Of a stretch of 12,784 bases of DNA, positions 6,630 to 12,784 are shown in pieces. The notes below the pieces were generated by a model, which was given only the letters and a program-made list of their open reading frames with translations, did not search any database and had not been told where the DNA came from. Both the position numbers and the translations under genes were made by a program. Where the stretch lies: contig JAUIKP010000038.1 of NCBI GenBank assembly GCA_030430725.1, positions 1 through 12,784 on the forward strand, in the 5' to 3' direction. The stretch is from Nitrospiria bacterium. Lineage in GTDB: Bacteria > Nitrospirota > Nitrospiria > Nitrospirales > UBA8639. Position 1 is the stretch's first letter. Each line of letters starts with the position of its first letter.

Positions 6630-8492
6630 ATGACATCGGCCGGCCAATTACGACACGCAACCATTGTGCAAGGAATGAATAGAATGCCTGGATTGCTAAA
6701 ATTAGGAAGTTTTCTGGCCCTTCTCTTTCTCCCGGCTTTAGCTATGGCGGCTGGAGGTGCGGAGATTCAGGCCATGTCTGTGGAATATCGTGACGTTCCA
6801 GGCATCGGTAGCCGAAACCTGGTATGGGTGGTCGCGCAACAGCATTTGTTGCTGGCTGGCTTTGTGTTAGGTGTTCCGATTTTTGCCTGGATATGCGAAT
6901 TGGTTGGATGGAAAACTAAAGAACAACGGTATGACAAACTCGCCAAAGAGTTTACGAAGCTCCTTACGTCGGCCTATGCCACCACAGCCCTTTTCGGAGG
7001 AATCCTTTTGTTCCTTCTGATCGGACTCTATCCAAAGTTAATGGCTTACCTGACTGATATGTTTTTCCCTTCCTTTCTTGTCTATTGCCTGCTCTTCTTA
7101 TTGGAAACGGCCACCCTCTATATGTATTGGTATGGGTGGGATTATATGCAGGGAAATAAAAAGACATTCCATCTTTTTTTAGGGTTTCTTTTGAATCTTT
7201 TTGCCCTCGGAATCATGATCGTTCCCAACTCATGGGCAACCTTTCAGGCTAGTCCAGTGGTGGTGGGGGAGGGAGATGCTTGGGCGCGAGCGTGGATGGC
7301 CATGAAAAACCCAACATGGTGGCCTGTCAATATCCATAGATTGATCGCCAATGTGGTGCTGGGTGGATTTATAGTCGGAGCGTATGCGGGTGTCCGCTAT
7401 TTACTAGCGGTATCGCGTGAAGAGCGGGAGCACTACGATTGGATGGGGTATGTGGGGAATTTCATCGGGGTGTTTGGTATGTTGCCACTCCCATTTGCCG
7501 GATATTGGCTAATGCGGGAAGTTTATCAATACAACCAACAAATGGGGATCACCCTTATGGGTGGGTTTTTGGCTTGGCTGTTTATTCTTCAGGCTATGCT
7601 CATCGGGGTGCTCTTCCTCGGAGCTAATTATTATTTTTGGCTGGGGATTACCCATCGAATCCCAGGTTCTGAAGGCCAATATAAAAAACCGGTTATGGGT
7701 ATGTTGATCGTCTTACTATTGTGCCTTGGTGTGTGGATGACTCCTCATTCCTTGGTGGCGAGCTTGGCGGAAGCCCAAAAAATGGGTGGGACCCACCATC
7801 CCTTGTTGGGAGTGTTCGGGGTCATGTCCGCAAAAATGACGGTTTCCAATATCATGATCCTCGTGACGTTTATGAGTTTCATCATGTATTGGCGGGCGGG
7901 GAAACAGGAAACCGCAGGGTGGGCCAAAGCTGCCAAGGCTATTATGGGAGCTTTACTGGTGATTGCAGGTATCGCTGTTGTGGTTCTTGGAGTATGGGGA
8001 TATTTTGTCCCGGCTATTATTCGGATAAATTATTTTTCGGTTGCCCAGGTTTTAATTGTCCTATTCATCATGGTGACGTTCACCCCATTAACAGCGTTAT
8101 TGATGAAAAGTGCAAAAACGACAACGGAAATGGTCTGGGGAAAAATGCCCATTCGAGCAGGGTATAGCTTGGTGCTAAATGCGGTAATGGTAATTTTACT
8201 TATGTCACTAATGGGATATGCCCGATCATCATCTCGGGTACACTGGCACATTTACGGTGTTATGAGAGATACCTCGGAATATGCTTATTCCCCTGCGTTA
8301 GGGTATGCAGCGGCATTTATGTCCCTCAATACCTTTGTGTTTTGCCTGATCGTTGCGTTTATTTTTTGGGTGGCGACTTTGGGAGATAAAGCCAAAGCCC
8401 AACCACCGAAGGGATCGCCCGTGGATATTCCTAGCCACACCGCTCCGGCGATGGCCGGCGGTGCACCGAGTTCAGGAGAAAAGCTTGAATAG
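6630..8492 (+). CDS. Cytochrome bd-like oxidoreductase subunit I (CydA-related), paralog B
   Basis: A 620-residue polytopic membrane protein with a signal-like first segment (about 22-41) and roughly 14 helices. It shares with the protein at 991-2706: VWVVAQ-x-H (His72), LLET and WD (Glu159, Trp170-Asp171), KK-x-x-H (His181), NIHRL-x-x-N (His236), YDWMG-x-VGN, the WMTPH motif (His373), VWGK, and a C-terminal R-S...H-x-Y (His540). By-eye alignment puts His72 and His236 at the CydA heme ligands His19 and His186. Near the C-terminus, HWHIYGVMRDTSEYAYSP resembles the region after GRQPW in CydA (VYGxLRTxDAxSP), with HWH near the position of the quinol-loop QPW. Compared with paralog A it has a shorter stretch before WMTPH and a longer one after. 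The C-terminal tail is Pro/Ala/Gly-rich. No CydB is present, so whether it reduces oxygen is undetermined. Confidence 0.82.
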   Translation: MTSAGQLRHATIVQGMNRMPGLLKLGSFLALLFLPALAMAAGGAEIQAMSVEYRDVPGIGSRNLVWVVAQQHLLLAGFVLGVPIFAWICELVGWKTKEQRYDKLAKEFTKLLTSAYATTALFGGILLFLLIGLYPKLMAYLTDMFFPSFLVYCLLFLLETATLYMYWYGWDYMQGNKKTFHLFLGFLLNLFALGIMIVPNSWATFQASPVVVGEGDAWARAWMAMKNPTWWPVNIHRLIANVVLGGFIVGAYAGVRYLLAVSREEREHYDWMGYVGNFIGVFGMLPLPFAGYWLMREVYQYNQQMGITLMGGFLAWLFILQAMLIGVLFLGANYYFWLGITHRIPGSEGQYKKPVMGMLIVLLLCLGVWMTPHSLVASLAEAQKMGGTHHPLLGVFGVMSAKMTVSNIMILVTFMSFIMYWRAGKQETAGWAKAAKAIMGALLVIAGIAVVVLGVWGYFVPAIIRINYFSVAQVLIVLFIMVTFTPLTALLMKSAKTTTEMVWGKMPIRAGYSLVLNAVMVILLMSLMGYARSSSRVHWHIYGVMRDTSEYAYSPALGYAAAFMSLNTFVFCLIVAFIFWVATLGDKAKAQPPKGSPVDIPSHTAPAMAGGAPSSGEKLE

Positions 8493-8553
8493 GGATGAAA
8501 TTAAGAGAAGAACTCTAGTGACATACATCTTTGAAAACCATGGGTGAGGAAAC

Positions 8554-9192
8554 ATGAGTGAAGTCGCGCTATTGCAGATTATCGGCATGTGTGTCATTGG
8601 GGTGGGTATCATCATCCTGTTGTTTATTAAGGGCATGTTCCTTCGGGTACTTGGTTTCGTTGCAATGGTGTTGGGAGTCTTTAGCCTGATTGCCTTGAGT
8701 GTTCCCCAAATGGCTTCTTTGCCTCCGGCGGTGGAAACCTTTGATATTGCTAGCGTCAAAAGTCCTGATGATTTGGCCTCTATCGGGCAAAAAATATTTT
8801 TTAGCAAGGGACAATGTGCCTTGTGCCATTCCATTGGACCAAGCGAATCGGCCAGATGTCCTGATTTAAGTGGCATAGGAGCAAAGCTTTCTCCTGAATT
8901 TATCTACGAAAGTTTAACCCAGCCTCAAGCCTATATTTATTTAGACTTCAGGCATGACGGAATTCCAAAAGAATATCCTGCGCAGATGCCACATATCGAT
9001 CAGGACCCTATTGGCTTAAGCAAGCAGGAAATTTATTCGGTCATTGCGTTTCTTCAAAAAATGAGTGGGGAGCCCATCAGTATCAAAGTTGAAGATATAA
9101 TGGAATCTGTGGAAGAACCGGACGTTTCGTTAAAGGTGGCGTCGGTAACCTCACCACTTAATTCTCAAACGCCGAATATGGCGGATCGCTAA
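8554..9192 (+). CDS. Membrane-anchored mono-heme cytochrome c, two helices
   Basis: The 212-residue protein has two N-terminal membrane helices (about 6-25 and 29-49) joined by a very short loop, then a class I cytochrome c domain. CALCH at 88-92 binds the heme and Met145 (AQMPH) is the probable sixth ligand; the IYSVIAFLQKM helix typical of the end of such domains follows at 160-170. The tail after about 175 is acidic and unassigned. Two helices with both ends on the same side require the N-terminus outside for periplasmic heme attachment. A GTGAGGA ribosome binding site precedes the ATG. It lies 61 bases after bd-like paralog B and 27 before another membrane cytochrome, so it is likely an electron-transfer subunit of the same complex. 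Confidence 0.85.
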   Translation: MSEVALLQIIGMCVIGVGIIILLFIKGMFLRVLGFVAMVLGVFSLIALSVPQMASLPPAVETFDIASVKSPDDLASIGQKIFFSKGQCALCHSIGPSESARCPDLSGIGAKLSPEFIYESLTQPQAYIYLDFRHDGIPKEYPAQMPHIDQDPIGLSKQEIYSVIAFLQKMSGEPISIKVEDIMESVEEPDVSLKVASVTSPLNSQTPNMADR

Positions 9193-9219
9193 AGAAAAAG
9201 CCACAATGAGGAGAACATC

Positions 9220-9945
9220 ATGAAAGGCCCTATCATTAGTGGAGCTATCATTCTTGCGGGAATGTTCATATTTTTGAAATTTCTTCTTCCGTTAGTAACG
9301 GCACCGCTTCCAGCCAGTTTAATTTATCTATATTTGGCCCTTGTTTTGAGTGGGATTTTGATCTATGGAACCATGAGTGCATCTTCATTGGAAGCCATGA
9401 TGGGTCCAGTTTTCAGATTTTTATCAGGAAAAGGGCAGACCGGAGCAAGCCAAATGGCCCGGTTGGCGGTATTGGTAATGTTCCCGCTTTTGGTGGGGTG
9501 GCAAACGTATAGTCGTTTGGTGCCTAGCGATCTTCCTCCTGCGGAAAACAGGACCATTCATCCGGCCCCTCCCGGTGAATTTGTCGGCTTAGCAAACCCT
9601 TACCCCAAAACACCTGAGAATATAATGATGGGCAAAGGCCTGTATGCTGCCTACTGCTCACCCTGTCACGGAGCAAATTATGACGGAAAGGGTCCGGCGG
9701 CCCCTGGCTTTAATCCTCCTCCTGCCAACTTTAGTGATCCCGGAACTATTGCGCAATTACAAGAGGCGTATTTGTTCTGGAGAATAAAAAAAGGAGGAGT
9801 GGGCTTACCAGTAGAAGGAATGCCGTGGAAGTCGGCTATGCCTCGATGGGAGGAAGAATTGCCAGAGGAGTTTATTTGGAAAATTATTATGGGTGAATAT
9901 GATGGGGCACACCAAACCCCTCGGACTTGGGAAGAAGAAGAATAG
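9220..9945 (+). CDS. Membrane-anchored mono-heme cytochrome c, three helices
   Basis: The 241-residue protein has three N-terminal membrane helices (about 6-26, 32-51 and 80-97) and a C-terminal cytochrome c domain. The heme site is CSPCH at 146-150; Met201 (GMPW) and Met207 (SAMPRW) are both candidate axial ligands. The segment after the heme (FWR, WKS, IWK) resembles the lipoprotein cytochrome at 393-953, suggesting duplication of one cytochrome domain inside the cluster. The overall plan also matches the gene at 2731-3543, but without its coiled coil. TGAGGAG six bases before the ATG supports the start. Likely role: fixed electron relay from the membrane core to the periplasmic heme proteins encoded next. 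Confidence 0.86.
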   Translation: MKGPIISGAIILAGMFIFLKFLLPLVTAPLPASLIYLYLALVLSGILIYGTMSASSLEAMMGPVFRFLSGKGQTGASQMARLAVLVMFPLLVGWQTYSRLVPSDLPPAENRTIHPAPPGEFVGLANPYPKTPENIMMGKGLYAAYCSPCHGANYDGKGPAAPGFNPPPANFSDPGTIAQLQEAYLFWRIKKGGVGLPVEGMPWKSAMPRWEEELPEEFIWKIIMGEYDGAHQTPRTWEEEE

Positions 9946-9989
9946 ATTCAGGCCAATTATGTTGTGGATGAATTAGTGGAGAAAATGAC

Positions 9990-10826
9990 ATGTTGAACGG
10001 ACTAGGAAACCTCAGGACTCTATCCCTTGTTGGGCTGTTCGGGGTCCTGGGATTTTCGTCAGCTTTTGCCAATGAGCCACCTGCTTCGGAAGAACCGGGG
10101 AGTGTCTCGGTTCGATTGTATCAATTCGAAGGTAGCTTGCCGTCCGAAGACCCTAATTCTTCACAATGGGATTCGGTGCCGAGTTCTGAATTTAACCTGG
10201 CGCCTCAGGTGCATTGGCCTCCTAGAATCCAGGAGGTGACTGTGAAGTCCGTCAAGGTCAAAGGGGTTCATAATGGCCAAGAAATGGCTATTCTCGTGGA
10301 ATATGCCGATCCTACGGAAGATGCTGCCGATGCCGCAGCACTTGAATTTATGGTGGGTGATAACCCAGCTCATTTCGCGCATGGTCAGGAAATGTTGCAG
10401 GTTGAAGGGGGACCGGTAAACATTTGGTATTGGAAAAATGAAAGTGGCAAGGCAGTTGATATGAGCGCAAAAGGGTTTAAGACCTTGGAAACCCAACCCC
10501 ATCAGGATATTCAAGCTAAAGGTGTTTGGGAAAATGGCATCTGGAAAGTGGTCTTTTCCCGTTTATTGAAAACCGAGGATGATCAGGATGTCCAAGTGGA
10601 GGAAGGCGAATGGAAGAACGTAGCATTTGCTTTTTGGGATGGGGCGGTCGTGGATGGTCTTGTAAAGGAAAAAGGGGGCCAGAAAGCCGTTTCCACTTGG
10701 TGGTATATTCGGGCCGAACCAAGTGCCGATAATTCCATTTTTGGTTGGGTCATTTTGGGATTAGTGCTCGCAACGGCCTTTGAATTGGTGATAGTTAGAA
10801 AACTGAGAAAGGGGCAGGCGGTATGA
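9990..10826 (+). CDS. NxrC-like heme b-binding protein (ethylbenzene dehydrogenase gamma type), tail-anchored
   Basis: The 278-residue protein has a signal peptide with probable cleavage after SSAFA (about residue 27), a beta-rich domain (about 40-245) and one C-terminal membrane helix (249-268) with basic residues after it. The domain shows hallmarks of the heme-binding gamma subunits of type II DMSO-reductase enzymes (ethylbenzene dehydrogenase, nitrite oxidoreductase NxrC): a W-x-x-VP start, the pattern VKVKGVHNGQEMAILVEY-x-D, VNIWYWKN (143-150) and GIWKVVFSRLL (183-193). Members bind one heme b through Met and Lys; I cannot assign the ligands here. No molybdopterin or iron-sulfur subunit lies in the window, so it is either a partner of an enzyme encoded elsewhere or a subunit of this complex. 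GTGGAG precedes the start. Its stop overlaps the next start by four bases (ATGA). Confidence 0.78.
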   Translation: MLNGLGNLRTLSLVGLFGVLGFSSAFANEPPASEEPGSVSVRLYQFEGSLPSEDPNSSQWDSVPSSEFNLAPQVHWPPRIQEVTVKSVKVKGVHNGQEMAILVEYADPTEDAADAAALEFMVGDNPAHFAHGQEMLQVEGGPVNIWYWKNESGKAVDMSAKGFKTLETQPHQDIQAKGVWENGIWKVVFSRLLKTEDDQDVQVEEGEWKNVAFAFWDGAVVDGLVKEKGGQKAVSTWWYIRAEPSADNSIFGWVILGLVLATAFELVIVRKLRKGQAV

Positions 10827-11860
10827 AACGGCTAGAGGGAGGCGGTCGGGATATGACAGTCATCGGGTTGGCCGTCCTCGGAATAACTTTCACGCTATTT
10901 TCTGGTTGTGCCCTTTTTGAGGATGAGAGAACTGCGAAGGGTCGAAAACTCTATAACCACTATTGTAGTCATTGCCATGGGGAGACGGGGCAGCAGGGAG
11001 AAGGTTTTAATTGGGAGCGTATGTCCGACCCCAGACCTAAAAATCTGGCGTCCACTTCCGAAATGTCCACTTTTAGTGATGAGGAAATTTTTCATACCAT
11101 TTACCGGGACATGAAAGATACGACGGATCAAAAAGTCATTGATGATATGGATTACTTTGCAGTTCCCACTATGCCGACATTTAAATATACGTTATCGGAG
11201 GAAGAAATCTGGTCAATTGTGGGATACGTTCGAACCCTTCATGGGATGTCACTGAGCTATGATTTGGAAACCAGAAAGAAAGAATTAGAAGAGGCATTTC
11301 AGGCAGCACAGCAAGAAATGGAAACCACAAAGGCAGCCTTTGAAGCAGCTACCCAAAAAGCGGAAGCCGCGCAAGCAGCCTATGAGGAAACATTGACTGA
11401 TGAGCAACTTGAAAGTTATGAACCCAAAGAAGTGACCATACCTGAAGAAGAAGTTTTCCTTGCCGCCAATGAAAAATATGAAACGGCAAAAGCCGCCGTT
11501 GATAATTTTTTAAAGAGACCGAAAAAACCACAAGTCCCACGCCCTGATCTTTCCATAGCTGAAGAAGAACGTGCGGCCCAAGCCAAACTTGGAAAGCAGT
11601 TATATAATTATAAATACGGATGTCAGGGATGTCACAGTCTCAACGATGTAGGCGGTGTGGTCGGCCCTGGATTGGATCGAGCAGGTTTTCGCCTCAATCC
11701 TACATGGGTCTATCAATGGATTTTATATCCTCAATCTATGAAAAAACATACCAGGATGCCGAATTTGGGGATTTCAGAAAAAGATGCAAAGGCTCTCACA
11801 TATTATCTAGAGACACTCCAAGCGCCAAAGCCCGAAAATCAGAGTTCGACCTCAGAATAG
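10823..11860 (+). CDS. Di-heme cytochrome c lipoprotein with helical spacer
   Basis: A 345-residue exported protein. The lipobox FSGC makes Cys29 the lipidation site. Domain 1 has CSHCH at 48-52, with Met117 (PTMPTF) as probable ligand. Then comes a charged Ala/Glu/Lys-rich helical region (about 148-232, probable coiled coil, broken by a Pro-containing stretch near 200-208). Domain 2 has CQGCH at 267-271 and Met312 (TRMPNL). The long spacer should hold the two hemes well apart. The start overlaps the previous stop as ATGA, implying coupled translation; a second in-frame ATG at 10853 has a good GAGGGAGG before it and is a possible alternative, giving a shorter signal peptide. As the last gene before the terminator it is a plausible link to nitrite oxidoreductase, to soluble cytochromes or to an oxidase. 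Confidence 0.88.
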   Translation: MKRLEGGGRDMTVIGLAVLGITFTLFSGCALFEDERTAKGRKLYNHYCSHCHGETGQQGEGFNWERMSDPRPKNLASTSEMSTFSDEEIFHTIYRDMKDTTDQKVIDDMDYFAVPTMPTFKYTLSEEEIWSIVGYVRTLHGMSLSYDLETRKKELEEAFQAAQQEMETTKAAFEAATQKAEAAQAAYEETLTDEQLESYEPKEVTIPEEEVFLAANEKYETAKAAVDNFLKRPKKPQVPRPDLSIAEEERAAQAKLGKQLYNYKYGCQGCHSLNDVGGVVGPGLDRAGFRLNPTWVYQWILYPQSMKKHTRMPNLGISEKDAKALTYYLETLQAPKPENQSSTSE

Positions 11861-11877
11861 TTTCCCAACGATTCTTT

Positions 11878-11899
11878 CTCTTCTTACGAAGAGTTTTTT
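11878..11899 (+). terminator. Rho-independent terminator ending the respiratory cluster
   Basis: A perfect six-base-pair stem (11878-11883 with 11888-11893) with a TTAC loop is followed directly by six T. It begins 17 bases after the last stop codon. The stem is short and only half GC, but position and T run are right. No A run precedes it, so it should not stop transcription from the convergent ubiA. Confidence 0.7.
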
Positions 11900-12025
11900 A
11901 GGCTAACAATTAGGTTAAGGTGGCGCTCTTTCCGGGCTTTCCCCTCAATAAGGAACATGCAACCGCTGATAGGTCGTAGGTTCTAAAGAAGCGGCTGGTT
12001 TGTCGTCCTTCCCAAAATAGTGTAC

Positions 12026-12784
12026 CTAGGGAAGCCCCATCAATATTCCTCCTAAAATAAGAACCCCAATCCAGGTATGTTGTTTGAATAAGGAAAAGGC
12101 TTTTTCTCCTGAAATCTTGGATCGGAGGAGTAGGACTTGATACCCTAATATGACAGCTACTCCCATTAAGGTAACAGAATATGCAATTCCAAGATGATTG
12201 ATCTTGGCAACCAAGGCTAAGCATCCCAACATGCCTAAACCGGCAATTCCTACCCCAAGCCAGGTGAAGGATCCAAAGAGTAGGGCAGTGGATTTGACTC
12301 CAATCCTTTGGTCATCATCCTTATCTTGTATGGCGTAAATCGTATCATAGACCATCGCCCAGCACACCGTTGCGGCAAAAAGAATCCAGGTCGACTGATC
12401 CAATTCGTTGCGAACAGCGGCCCAGGCCAAGACGCCACCCCATCCAAAGGCCAACCCCAAAACTAATTGGGGAACATGGATGAAACGCTTGCAGAAGGGA
12501 TATCCCCAAGCGAGCAGCAATGCCACAGGACTCAACAGAAGGGTCAGGGAATTCAAGAACCATAACAGGAAGGCGGCGAATCCAAGCAAAACGCCTAGAA
12601 ATGCTACGGCTTGGGAAGGCGTTAATTGGCCGGAGGCGAGGGGTCGATGCTGTGTTCGTTGAACTTCCCGATCGAATGACCGGTCAGCCAGGTCATTCAT
12701 AATCACTCCTGCACTACGCATGAGAAATGATCCCAAAATAAAAATCAAAAGGAGTTTAAGGCTGGGAAAACCCCTTGAAGCGAG
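12026..12784 (-). CDS. ubiA: UbiA-type 4-hydroxybenzoate polyprenyltransferase, 5' end outside window
   Basis: This intramembrane enzyme attaches a polyprenyl chain to 4-hydroxybenzoate, an early step of ubiquinone synthesis; relatives act in other quinone pathways. The visible part (about 252 residues) has the first Asp-rich motif NDLADRSFD (coded at 12671-12697) followed by RT-x-x-RPLASG, and the second, YDTIYAIQDKDDD (about 12311-12349), followed by the KSTALLFG segment typical of true UbiA. These Asp clusters bind the Mg-diphosphate of the prenyl donor. The frame stays open to the window edge; a TTG at 12748 is internal, because the family has roughly 30-40 residues before LMRSAG. Oriented towards the respiratory cluster, it is a separate transcription unit. 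No terminator was found for it between 11900 and 12025. Confidence 0.88.
   Translation of the reverse strand, partial: LASRGFPSLKLLLIFILGSFLMRSAGVIMNDLADRSFDREVQRTQHRPLASGQLTPSQAVAFLGVLLGFAAFLLWFLNSLTLLLSPVALLLAWGYPFCKRFIHVPQLVLGLAFGWGGVLAWAAVRNELDQSTWILFAATVCWAMVYDTIYAIQDKDDDQRIGVKSTALLFGSFTWLGVGIAGLGMLGCLALVAKINHLGIAYSVTLMGVAVILGYQVLLLRSKISGEKAFSLFKQHTWIGVLILGGILMGLP

Noticed and set aside
7721..8167. Plus-strand open frame of 148 codons inside bd-like paralog B
   Set aside because: It overlaps a clearly conserved membrane protein in another frame, and its translation is rich in Gly/Cys/Trp without domain character.
10161..10514. Minus-strand open frame of 117 codons opposite the NxrC-like gene
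   Set aside because: Fully inside a gene with a convincing signal peptide, domain and tail anchor on the other strand; no domain of its own.
12746..12748. TTG as the true start of ubiA
   Set aside because: The frame is open upstream to the window edge, and UbiA proteins have further N-terminal residues, including most of the first helix, before LMRSAG.
1..12784. tRNA, rRNA, CRISPR arrays, insertion sequences, att sites
   Set aside because: No transposase-like or integrase-like coding, terminal inverted repeats, regularly spaced repeats or RNA gene signatures were seen; the window is almost filled by respiratory genes.

Overview
The window is one long rightward respiratory gene cluster (about 393-11860, closed by a terminator at 11878-11899), followed by a convergent, window-truncated ubiA gene on the minus strand. 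The combination of membrane proteins related to cytochrome bd subunit I (CydA) but without a CydB partner, many small c-type cytochromes, a Rieske/cytochrome b pair and an NxrC-like (ethylbenzene dehydrogenase gamma-type) heme protein points to a Nitrospira-like member of the Nitrospirota. By eye the base composition is near 50% GC or slightly below, lower than the freshwater or sludge Nitrospira I know of and closer to marine lineages. This assignment is an inference from gene content, not from a marker gene.

Layout. 1-392: noncoding leader with an 8-bp perfect inverted repeat at 317-337; a gene may end near 83. 393-953: mono-heme lipoprotein cytochrome c. 991-2706: bd-like subunit I paralog A (TTG start). 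2731-3543: three-helix membrane protein with a C-terminal cytochrome c domain. 3573-4511: Rieske protein with an N-terminal PRC-barrel domain. 4540-5652: cytochrome b of fused b6/subunit IV type. 5667-6563: membrane protein of unknown function. 6630-8492: bd-like subunit I paralog B. 8554-9192 and 9220-9945: two membrane-anchored mono-heme cytochromes c. 9990-10826: tail-anchored NxrC-like heme-binding protein. 10823-11860: di-heme lipoprotein cytochrome c with a helical spacer. 12026-12784 (minus): ubiA, lacking its 5' end.

The eleven rightward genes are separated by 66 bases or less and the last two overlap by ATGA, so they probably form one transcript. Together they encode a bc/b6f-type quinol:cytochrome c core (Rieske plus cytochrome b), two different CydA-like membrane subunits, six c-type hemes spread over five proteins, and one putative b-heme protein. 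There is no CydB, no heme-copper oxidase subunit and no CuA domain. The most economical reading is a composite quinone/cytochrome c oxidoreductase in which the bc core is built together with two bd-like subunits. It might work forward (quinol to cytochrome c or oxygen) or in reverse, from cytochrome c to quinone as nitrite oxidizers need. The direction cannot be read from the sequence. The neighbouring ubiA makes a prenylated quinone precursor, which fits the theme without proving a functional link.
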